From an uncultured Eubacterium sp. (GTDB lineage: Bacteria; Bacillota; Clostridia; Oscillospirales; Acutalibacteraceae): a stretch of DNA of 11,845 nt. The position numbers and the translations under genes were made by a program. Below the pieces are notes generated by a model. The model did not search any database. It was given only the letters and a program-made list of their open reading frames with translations, and was not told the origin of the DNA. Where the stretch lies: the NCBI GenBank assembly GCA_910583925.1, contig CAJTZJ010000023.1, positions 1 through 11,845 on the forward strand, written 5' to 3'. Position 1 is the first letter of the stretch. Each line of letters starts with the position of its first letter. This document shows, one piece after another, positions 1 through 5,738 of the stretch.

Positions 1-1
1 T

Positions 2-33
2 AAAAAAACAAGCACAAAAGTGCTTGCTTTTTT
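2..33 (-). terminator. Terminator copy in repeat unit 1
   Basis: Same hairpin as the tRNA-Ser terminator: CAAGCAC and GTGCTTG around a 4-nt loop, flanked by A and T runs. It is an exact copy at a 158-bp offset. Confidence 0.7.
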
Positions 34-159
34 AATGGCGGAGATGGTGGGATTCTCCTCTTGCTATCGAAAGGTACACTGTACCTTTCTCCTAAAAATT
101 TTCGCTTGACAGCTCAATTTTCAGAGCCACGTCTTCGAATCCCTTTTTATTGTACGATT

Positions 160-191
160 AAAAAAACAAGCACAAAAGTGCTTGCTTTTTT
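160..191 (-). terminator. Terminator copy in repeat unit 2
   Basis: Exact copy of the tRNA-Ser terminator hairpin (7-bp stem, 4-nt loop, T tract on the minus strand). If the first terminator is read through, transcripts would meet this one next. Confidence 0.7.
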
Positions 192-317
192 AATGGCGGA
201 GATGGTGGGATTCTCCTCTTGCTATCGAAAGGTACACTGTACCTTTCTCCTAAAAATTTTCGCTTGACAGCTCAATTTTCAGAGCCACGTCTTCGAATCC
301 CTTTTTATTGTACGATT

Positions 318-349
318 AAAAAAACAAGCACAAAAGTGCTTGCTTTTTT
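318..349 (-). terminator. Intrinsic terminator of tRNA-Ser
   Basis: On the minus strand, directly after the tRNA CCA end, a 7-bp stem (CAAGCAC 325-331 with GTGCTTG 336-342) encloses a 4-nt loop and is followed by seven Ts (318-324). The A run on the other side makes it nearly symmetrical, so it could stop transcription from either direction. Confidence 0.85.
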
Positions 350-351
350 AA

Positions 352-440
352 TGGCGGAGATGGTGGGATTCGAACCCACGTCCCTCAGGGGGCATCATGA
401 TTTCGAGTCATGTCCGTTATGACCACTTCGATACATCTCC
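352..440 (-). tRNA. tRNA-Ser, anticodon CGA
   Basis: The minus strand folds as a class II tRNA. The 7-bp acceptor stem is GGAGATG/CATCTCC with discriminator G and an encoded CCA. The anticodon stem CATGA/TCATG encloses the loop CTCGAAA, giving anticodon CGA (plus-strand 403-405), which reads the serine codon UCG. A long variable arm (CCCTGAGGG-like) is as expected for serine, and the T arm is GTGGG/CCCAC around TTCGAAT. The gene is 89 nt including CCA. The terminator follows immediately. Its last 20 nt are repeated twice in the adjacent tandem array. Confidence 0.97.
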
Positions 441-457
441 ATATTCAATTGCAATAA

Positions 458-487
458 ATTGTAACACTGAAAGGGTGGTTTTGTCAA
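458..487 (-). promoter_or_regulatory. Promoter of tRNA-Ser
   Basis: The minus strand reads TTGACA (plus 482-487), an 18-nt spacer, then TACAAT (plus 458-463), which is close to the sigma-A consensus. This places transcription start roughly 10 nt before the tRNA 5' end at 440. It lies in the 113-bp gap shared with the divergent hisH. The plus strand of that gap is very AT-rich and I see no equally good promoter for hisH in it. Confidence 0.8.
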
Positions 488-553
488 TTATTTATATTGT
501 ATTAAATGAATTCTTATGTTAAAATTATCTATATTTTAGATTTGGAGAAGTTT

Positions 554-1165
554 ATGGTTGCTATTATTGATTACGGCGCAGGCAATCTTATGAGCGTAAA
601 AAAAGCTCTTGATTATATCGGCGCTGAAAATGAAATTACGATGGACAAGGATAAAATTCTTTCTGCTTCCCATATTATTCTGCCGGGTGTCGGCTCATTC
701 GGCGATGCAATGCAATCTATGGAAAGCCGTGGTCTTGTTGAAACAGTTAAGGCTGCCGCCCGTTCGGGTAAGCCGTTTCTCGGTATCTGCCTCGGTTTGC
801 AGCTTTTATTTGCAAAAAGTGATGAAAGTAAAAATGTAGATGGCTTAGCGCTTTTGAACGGAGAAATCGTTTCAATACCAAAGGATATGGGATTAAAAGT
901 TCCGCATATGGGCTGGAATTCTGTTTCTGTTAAGCAGAACAGTGGGATTTTTAAGAATATTCCGGATGAAAGCTATTTCTATTTTGTGCATTCCTATTAT
1001 CTTAAAAATGCAGATAAAAAAGATGTTGCCGGAACAGCAGAATATGGTGTTGAAATTCAATGTGCTGTTCAACAGGGCAATCTCTGTGCAACGCAGTTCC
1101 ATCCTGAAAAAAGCGGAGAAATCGGATTGAAACTGCTTGAAAACTTTTTGGCCCTGGAGGAATAG
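554..1165 (+). CDS. hisH: Imidazole glycerol phosphate synthase, glutaminase subunit HisH
   Basis: HisH hydrolyses glutamine and passes ammonia to HisF, which uses it to make imidazole glycerol phosphate and AICAR in histidine biosynthesis. It is a cytoplasmic class I glutamine amidotransferase of 203 aa, normal for the family. The catalytic triad is visible: nucleophile Cys79 in GICLGLQ, and His183 and Glu185 in QFHPEKSG. The loop PGVGSFGDAM near residue 44 is also typical. I chose the ATG at 554, which starts MVAIIDYGAGN as in other HisH proteins and has GGAG 6 nt upstream. An in-frame ATG at 506 would add 16 non-conserved residues. The stop is 2 bp before hisF, whose ribosome binding site lies inside the hisH 3' end, so the two are co-translated. 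hisA, often found between them, is absent. Confidence 0.96.
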   Translation: MVAIIDYGAGNLMSVKKALDYIGAENEITMDKDKILSASHIILPGVGSFGDAMQSMESRGLVETVKAAARSGKPFLGICLGLQLLFAKSDESKNVDGLALLNGEIVSIPKDMGLKVPHMGWNSVSVKQNSGIFKNIPDESYFYFVHSYYLKNADKKDVAGTAEYGVEIQCAVQQGNLCATQFHPEKSGEIGLKLLENFLALEE

Positions 1166-1167
1166 TT

Positions 1168-1926
1168 ATGTATGCAAAAAGAATAATTCCCTGCCTTGAT
1201 GTAAAGAATGGCAGAGTTGTCAAAGGTGTTTCCTTTGTTGATTTGCGTGATGCAGGCGATCCTGTTGAATGTGCAGCTGCATATGATAAAGCGGGTGCAG
1301 ATGAGCTTGTTTTGCTTGATATAACCGCAACCCATGAGGGCAGAGGTACTATGATAGATATTGTTGAGCGTGTTGCAAAAACTGTTTTCATTCCGTTTAC
1401 GGTTGGAGGCGGTATTAAAACAGTTGATGATTTCAAAGAACTCCTTCGTGCAGGTGCTGATAAAATCTCTGTTAATTCAGCAGCCGTAAGAAATCCGGAT
1501 TTGATAAATGAAGCTGCTTATAAATTCGGCAGTCAGTGCGTTGTTTGTGCAATTGATGCCAAAAGAAAGAATAACGGCGGCTGGGAGGTTTATCTCAATG
1601 GCGGAAGAATTCCAACTGGTATTGATGCCGTTGAATGGGCTGTTGAAGCCGAAAAACGAGGTGCAGGCGAAATATTGTTAACCTCTATGGATGAGGACGG
1701 TCAAAAAAACGGCTATGATATTGCGCTTACCCGTACGGTTTCCGAAAAAGTCGGCATTCCTGTTATTGCCTCGGGCGGTGCCGGAAAGGCAGAGCATTTT
1801 TATGATGCGTTTACAGAAGGAAAGGCAGATGCAGTGCTTGCAGCAAGCTTGTTCCATTTTAATGAATTGCCGATTCCAAAGCTGAAAAAATATCTTGATG
1901 AAAAGAATATCCCTGTTAGAAAATAA
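1168..1926 (+). CDS. hisF: Imidazole glycerol phosphate synthase, cyclase subunit HisF
   Basis: HisF is the (beta/alpha)8-barrel cyclase that combines ammonia from HisH with PRFAR, giving imidazole glycerol phosphate and AICAR. It has 252 aa, the usual length. The two catalytic aspartates are at the canonical positions: Asp11 in IIPCLDVKNGRVVKG and Asp130 in CAIDAKR. Phosphate-binding glycine motifs appear as TVGGGI (78-83) and ASGGAG. The start ATG has GGAGG (1156-1160) 7 nt upstream, inside hisH. The last codons and the TAA stop lie in a 13-bp hairpin that probably ends the hisHF transcript. No other his genes lie in the window, so the remaining pathway genes are either before position 1, beyond the tRNA, or elsewhere. 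Confidence 0.97.
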   Translation: MYAKRIIPCLDVKNGRVVKGVSFVDLRDAGDPVECAAAYDKAGADELVLLDITATHEGRGTMIDIVERVAKTVFIPFTVGGGIKTVDDFKELLRAGADKISVNSAAVRNPDLINEAAYKFGSQCVVCAIDAKRKNNGGWEVYLNGGRIPTGIDAVEWAVEAEKRGAGEILLTSMDEDGQKNGYDIALTRTVSEKVGIPVIASGGAGKAEHFYDAFTEGKADAVLAASLFHFNELPIPKLKKYLDEKNIPVRK

Positions 1927-1940
1927 CAGGGATATTTTCG
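1906..1940 (+). terminator. Hairpin overlapping the hisF stop, probable terminator
   Basis: A perfect 13-bp inverted repeat (AATATCCCTGTTA 1906-1918 with its complement 1924-1936) encloses a 5-nt loop and ends in TTTTC. The hisF stop codon TAA (1924-1926) sits at the start of the right arm. The U tract is short, so efficiency is uncertain. The symmetry and flanking A run would allow some bidirectional action. Confidence 0.65.
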
Positions 1941-1942
1941 TA

Positions 1943-1971
1943 TTGAATAAAAGGCACTATAATGTTATAAT
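1943..1971 (+). promoter_or_regulatory. Sigma-A-type promoter upstream of rlmB
   Basis: TTGAAT at 1943-1948, a 17-nt spacer, and a perfect TATAAT at 1966-1971. It lies immediately after the hisF hairpin and 28 bp before the GTG start of rlmB, so rlmB and the genes behind it form a transcription unit separate from hisHF. A second TATAAT at 1958-1963 lacks a correctly spaced -35. Confidence 0.75.
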
Positions 1972-1999
1972 AATTAAAAATATATTATGGAGAATTATT

Positions 2000-2761
2000 G
2001 TGAAAAGTGAAGTTAAAAAGGATTTTAAAATAAATGACAATCTCGTTGTCGGCAGAAATGCTGTGATTGAGCTTATAAAAAGCGGCAGAGAGATTGAGAA
2101 TATACTTATTGCAAAAGGAGAGCGTGAGGGCTCTGTTTCAAAAATTATTGCACTTGCCAAGGAAAAGGGTATTGTAATTAAAAATGTTGATAAGAAAAAG
2201 CTGGACTTTATCAGTGCGAATGCAAATCATCAGGGTGTTGCGGCAAATGTACCTGCTCATGAATACAGCACGGTGGATGATATTTTAGAGCTTGCAAGAG
2301 GCAGGGGAGAAGCCCCTTTTATTATCATTTGTGATGAGATAGAGGACAGCCATAATTTGGGTGCCATTATCAGAACAGCGGAAGCCTGCGGCGTTCACGG
2401 GATAATTATTCCGAAAAGAAGAAATGTCGGTCTGAATTTTATTGTTGCTAAAACCTCTTGCGGAGCACTTGAATATGTTCATGTTGCAAGAGTTTCAAAT
2501 ATTAATTCAACGATTGACAGACTCAAGAAAGAAAACATCTGGGTCTACGCCGCTGATATGGATGGTCAGCTTTGGAGCGAAACAGATTTTTCAGGCGGAG
2601 TGGCGCTTGTTGTCGGCAATGAGGGCAGGGGTGTCGGTGCGCATATAAAAGCGAACTGCGATGTTACAGTCAGCTTGCCGATGAAGGGCAGGGTAAACAG
2701 CCTGAATGCTTCTGTTGCTGCCGGAGTTATTATGTATGAAATATCTAAACAAAGACTTTAA
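2000..2761 (+). CDS. rlmB: 23S rRNA (guanosine-2'-O-)methyltransferase, TrmH/SpoU family
   Basis: This is a SPOUT-fold RNA 2'-O-ribose methyltransferase, most like RlmB, which modifies a guanosine in the 23S rRNA peptidyl-transferase loop using S-adenosylmethionine. It is 253 aa from the GTG at 2000. Residues about 14-88 form the N-terminal substrate-binding domain (NLVVGRNAVIELI, later NHQGVAANV). The catalytic SpoU domain has motif 1 SHNLGAIIRTAEACG (117-131, with Asn119 and Arg125), motif 2 VVGNEGRGV (204-212) and motif 3 SLPMKGRVNSLNASVAAG (225-242). The GTG has GGAG (1989-1992) 7 nt upstream. The in-frame ATG at 1895 lies inside hisF and before the promoter, so I rejected it. The exact target nucleotide cannot be read from sequence; a YsgA-type or 23S G-methylating paralogue is possible. 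Confidence 0.9.
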   Translation: MKSEVKKDFKINDNLVVGRNAVIELIKSGREIENILIAKGEREGSVSKIIALAKEKGIVIKNVDKKKLDFISANANHQGVAANVPAHEYSTVDDILELARGRGEAPFIIICDEIEDSHNLGAIIRTAEACGVHGIIIPKRRNVGLNFIVAKTSCGALEYVHVARVSNINSTIDRLKKENIWVYAADMDGQLWSETDFSGGVALVVGNEGRGVGAHIKANCDVTVSLPMKGRVNSLNASVAAGVIMYEISKQRL

Positions 2762-2779
2762 ATTTTGGGTTGATTGATT

Positions 2780-5164
2780 ATGAGAGAAAAAGAAAATTTA
2801 TCTGTTGAAGAGATTTTGCGAGAAGCGGATGAAATGCTCAATCAGATAAGCGCAAGATCTAAATCAGCAGCAGAATATACAGAAAAAGAAGAAGTAAAAG
2901 CATATGTTCCCAAATCATCTGAAAATAATATCGGCCATACAAAAGAAGCTGTAAGTGATAAAACCAAAGCGGTTTCGGTTAATGATAAAACGATAGCGGT
3001 TCCCGTAACTGATAAGACAATCGTTAGTAAAAGAGTTACGGCAAAGCATTTTTTTCAGCATAATCCTGTTGATGATGATTATAATGCAGTGCCTCCTCAG
3101 ATTATTGAAAGGCCTGCAACCATTAAAAGCAAATCAAGATTTAATAAAACCTCTGATTTGCAGGAAATTCCAACTATTCTTGCTGTTGAAGAGCTTGCGA
3201 AAACAAGAACGGATTTTGTTAAAGCCTGTGAAGAGGAAAGCGGCAATTCCGAAACGGATTATGATTTATCGGATCAGATAAAATTAAGCGGATTTGATGA
3301 TGAATTTGATGAAATCCCCGATATTGATGAGGATGTTGCTGAGGAGCAGTTACGGAAAAGAAGAGAGGACAAAATCAATAAATTCAGGCTTTTTGCTAAG
3401 GAAGAAGCAGAAAACGGAAAAATAGATGAAGGAAACAGAATTGTTGCCAAAAGAGTTTCTGATTATACAAACAGAACGAAAATGATGGAGCAGCTTTTTA
3501 AGCATAAATCCAGTCATCAGATTGAGGGTGCGATAACCCTTGTGTTCGGAATCATGCTTGGTCTGCTTTCGGCGTTTCAAAATTCCTATCATCTGCCTTA
3601 TTTTTTAAGCAATTATAAAGGGTATTACATAACAATGCTGGTAATTTATGTTCTTGTTCTTGCAACGAATATAAAAACAATTATGCATGGCTTTAATTTT
3701 AAGCATGGGCTTAATTTTGATTTTCCGGTTGCGTTTGCTTCGGTTTTTGTTTTAGTTCATACGGCTGCACTTTTACTGAATCCCGATATGGCATTAGGCT
3801 CGGGTGCTGCTTATCCGTCGGCTGTTGCATTTGCGCTGTTGCTGACTCTGCTTGGTAAACGAAGTATGGTTATGCGTATTATAAATGATTATGATTTTCT
3901 TTCTGACGGAAAGGATAAATATTCGGTTGAGGATATTGTAAATGAGGTTGACGCAACAATTATATCAAGAAACCTTCTTTCAGGCGATCCTCTTCTTAAG
4001 TACAGTGTTAAAACGGATATGCCGACAAGCTTTCTTGAAATTTCCTGTGCTTATGAGCCAACAGATAAGGTTGTAAGAATTCTGGCTCCGATTCTGATTA
4101 CGCTGAATGCGGTTCTGTTTGGTGTTGTAGGCTATTTTCAAAAGGATTGGTTTTATGCCTTTAATGTTGCAGCGGCGGGTGTTGTTATATCCTGTCCGGT
4201 TGTTTCCTTGCTGGCAACAAATATTTCGCTTCTTGGAATTTCCCGCTCACTTTCAAAAAAAGGAGCAGTGGTAAACGGATTTGAAGGAGCACATGTTGCG
4301 CATAAATCAAATGCCCTTGTTATGGAGGCATCTGATTTATTCGGAGATCGTTCCTGTGATCTTCACGGAATTAGGCTGTTTAATAAAACAAAGGTGGATG
4401 ATGCTCTTTTGTTAACAGCAACTGTAATTATGAAAACCAAAAGTCCGTTAAAGCATGTTTTTGATGATGTTATTGTTGGCAAGCAGGCCATTCTTCCTGA
4501 GGTTGATACAGTTATTTATGAGGATAAAATGGGTACATCTGCATGGATATATCAGAAAAAGGTGCTTGTCGGAAACAGAGATCTTCTGATTCGTCATGGT
4601 ATATCCGTTCCGAAAGAGGAATATGAGAATAAATATGCAACAAACGGAAGGAAGGCACTTTATCTTGCAGTTGCAGGAAAAATTGCGGCAATGTTTGTTG
4701 TCAGCTATTCTGCAGATTCTGCCTTGAAAAAGGAACTTAAAAAGCTTGAAAAAAGCGGAATTACGATTCTTTTAAAAAGCTGTGATCCGTATATAAACGA
4801 AGAAAGCATTATTGAAATTTTCGGGCTTCCTGAGGGCTTTGTCAGAGTATTAACTGCTTCAAATGCCAGAGTTTTTGAAAAATACAGTGATACAGTTGTT
4901 GAAAAAAGCCCGGCTTATGTAGTTCATAACGGAAGTGCACTTGGTTTTATTTCCGCTGTTCGAAGCTCTGAAAATCTTGTAAATACAGAGAGTATGCTTT
5001 CCGTTCTTGTTTCATTCGGTTCTGCAATCGGCTTTGGTATAGTTGCGTTGCTTGGTGTTTTAAGCGGAATAAATCAGCTTAATGTTTTTAATGTTATAAT
5101 TTTCCAATCGGTTTGGAGTATATTTGTCCTTCTTATTTCAAAAATAAGAAGAAGCGGTATTTAA
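2780..5164 (+). CDS. P1B-type ATPase-like membrane protein lacking the catalytic motifs (pseudo-P-type ATPase)
   Basis: A 794-aa protein. Residues 1-245 are hydrophilic and cytoplasmic, with a three-fold DKT(x)AV-type repeat at 60-82 and an acidic stretch at 151-190. Eight membrane segments follow at about 248-264, 282-298, 313-333, 343-360, 434-452, 458-488, 737-762 and 767-787, with a large soluble domain at 489-735: the layout of a P1B heavy-metal ATPase. In M4, SCPVV (471-475) replaces CPC. Exactly 44 residues after its Cys, where such pumps have the phosphorylated Asp of DKTGT, the protein has Glu516 in LVMEASDLF. HP becomes SP (555-556), the TGD motif becomes SCD (667-669), GDGxND is replaced by HNGSAL, and the A-domain region (361-432) is short with no TGE. 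The VLVGNRDLL strand (595-603) remains. Pump activity is therefore unlikely; function is unknown. Start: ATG 2780, though TTG 2774 (two residues longer) suits the weak GGG better. Only 18 bp after rlmB. Confidence 0.85.
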   Translation: MREKENLSVEEILREADEMLNQISARSKSAAEYTEKEEVKAYVPKSSENNIGHTKEAVSDKTKAVSVNDKTIAVPVTDKTIVSKRVTAKHFFQHNPVDDDYNAVPPQIIERPATIKSKSRFNKTSDLQEIPTILAVEELAKTRTDFVKACEEESGNSETDYDLSDQIKLSGFDDEFDEIPDIDEDVAEEQLRKRREDKINKFRLFAKEEAENGKIDEGNRIVAKRVSDYTNRTKMMEQLFKHKSSHQIEGAITLVFGIMLGLLSAFQNSYHLPYFLSNYKGYYITMLVIYVLVLATNIKTIMHGFNFKHGLNFDFPVAFASVFVLVHTAALLLNPDMALGSGAAYPSAVAFALLLTLLGKRSMVMRIINDYDFLSDGKDKYSVEDIVNEVDATIISRNLLSGDPLLKYSVKTDMPTSFLEISCAYEPTDKVVRILAPILITLNAVLFGVVGYFQKDWFYAFNVAAAGVVISCPVVSLLATNISLLGISRSLSKKGAVVNGFEGAHVAHKSNALVMEASDLFGDRSCDLHGIRLFNKTKVDDALLLTATVIMKTKSPLKHVFDDVIVGKQAILPEVDTVIYEDKMGTSAWIYQKKVLVGNRDLLIRHGISVPKEEYENKYATNGRKALYLAVAGKIAAMFVVSYSADSALKKELKKLEKSGITILLKSCDPYINEESIIEIFGLPEGFVRVLTASNARVFEKYSDTVVEKSPAYVVHNGSALGFISAVRSSENLVNTESMLSVLVSFGSAIGFGIVALLGVLSGINQLNVFNVIIFQSVWSIFVLLISKIRRSGI

Positions 5165-5193
5165 ATTTAATAAATTTTTAAGGAGTAATTATT

Positions 5194-5730
5194 ATGAACT
5201 TAGAGGGTACAAAAACACAGGCAAATCTTATGGCAGCCTTTGCAGGCGAATGTCAGGCAAGAACAAAGTACACTTATTTTGCAAGCAAGGCAAAAAAGGA
5301 TGGCTTTGTTCAGATTGCTAATCTTTTTATGGAAACTGCTGAAAATGAAAAGGAGCATGCAAAAATCTGGTTTAAGCTTCTGAATGATGGTATTAAGGAT
5401 ACTGCAACCAATCTTAAGGAGGCTGCAGCAGGAGAAAATTATGAATGGACAGATATGTATGCTGAGTTTGCCAAGGATGCAAGAGAAGAGGGATTTGCTC
5501 ATATAGCTTATCTTTTTGAAGAGGTTGCAAAGATTGAAAAGGAGCATGAAGAGCGTTATCTTAAGCTTCTTGAAAATGTTGAGGGCGGTCTTGTGTTCAG
5601 CAGAGATGAAGAAAAAATCTGGAAATGCTCAAACTGCGGTCATATCGTTATCGGGAAAGAAGCACCGGAGGTTTGCCCGGTTTGTTCTCATCCTCGTGCT
5701 TATTTTGAAATCAAGGCAGAAAATTATTAA
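5194..5730 (+). CDS. rbr: Rubrerythrin
   Basis: Rubrerythrin is a cytoplasmic non-haem iron peroxidase that reduces hydrogen peroxide to water with electrons from NAD(P)H via rubredoxin-type partners, a main oxidative defence in strict anaerobes. It has 178 aa. The N-terminal ferritin-like four-helix domain carries the diiron ligands Glu19 (AGEC), Glu52 and His55 (ENEKEH), Glu81 and Glu84 (GENYE), and Glu115 and His118 (IEKEH). The C-terminal rubredoxin-like domain holds the Fe(Cys)4 site, Cys145/Cys148 and Cys161/Cys164. AAGGAG (5180-5185) lies 8 nt before the ATG. It starts 29 bp after the pseudo-ATPase. I see no clear promoter in that AT-rich gap, though an internal promoter in the upstream gene's 3' end is possible because rubrerythrins are often induced separately. 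No recognisable PerR box was found. Confidence 0.97.
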   Translation: MNLEGTKTQANLMAAFAGECQARTKYTYFASKAKKDGFVQIANLFMETAENEKEHAKIWFKLLNDGIKDTATNLKEAAAGENYEWTDMYAEFAKDAREEGFAHIAYLFEEVAKIEKEHEERYLKLLENVEGGLVFSRDEEKIWKCSNCGHIVIGKEAPEVCPVCSHPRAYFEIKAENY

Positions 5731-5738
5731 AACCATTT

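Larger units (their letters stand above)
1..371 (-). repeat. 158-bp tandem array derived from the 3' end of tRNA-Ser
   Basis: Two full copies (1-158 and 159-316) are identical by eye. A third copy begins at 317 and matches for 55 nt (317-371) before continuing into the real tRNA-Ser gene. Each unit, read on the minus strand (the tRNA direction), consists of about 100 bp of non-tRNA sequence, the last 20 nt of the tRNA including CCA (plus-strand 36-55, 194-213, 352-371), and the tRNA's terminator hairpin. The non-tRNA part holds a perfect 9-bp inverted repeat with a 3-nt loop (69-89 and 227-247). Its far end carries TTCGAATCCC (134-143 and 292-301), a T-arm-like sequence, so GGGATTC and GAATCCC bracket the unit as a 7-bp inverted pair (49-55 with 137-143). 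No convincing protein is encoded. The array is truncated by the window start, so copy number is unknown. It could be tandem duplication, remnants of integrations at the tRNA 3' end, or a functional tRNA-tail RNA element. Confidence 0.93.

Noticed and set aside
1..371. CRISPR array
   Set aside because: The period is 158 bp with no short-repeat/unique-spacer structure; full units are identical along their length and one end is tRNA sequence.
61..422. Two overlapping small plus-strand frames (68 and 67 codons) with the same protein sequence
   Set aside because: They are translations of the tandem repeat and the antisense of tRNA-Ser, have no ribosome binding site, and run through terminator hairpins.
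506..553. Upstream ATG start for hisH
   Set aside because: It adds 16 residues not typical of HisH and lacks a ribosome binding site; the ATG at 554 has GGAG at correct spacing and begins the conserved sequence.
1002..1436. 144-codon minus-strand frame across hisH/hisF
   Set aside because: It is antisense to two secure genes, with no recognisable family and no ribosome binding site that I could support.
1895..1999. Upstream ATG start for rlmB
   Set aside because: It lies inside hisF, before the hairpin and before the promoter; the GTG at 2000 has GGAG 7 nt upstream and gives the family length.
5129..5151. 10-bp inverted repeat near the end of the pseudo-ATPase gene as a terminator
   Set aside because: The stem is mostly A-T, lies inside the coding sequence and is not followed directly by a T tract; probably a coding coincidence.
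2780..5164. Calling this gene an active copper or cation-transporting P-type ATPase, or a pseudogene
   Set aside because: The phospho-acceptor Asp and other catalytic motifs are absent, so an active pump is unlikely; but the frame is intact over 794 codons with no stops or frameshifts, so it is not a pseudogene either.
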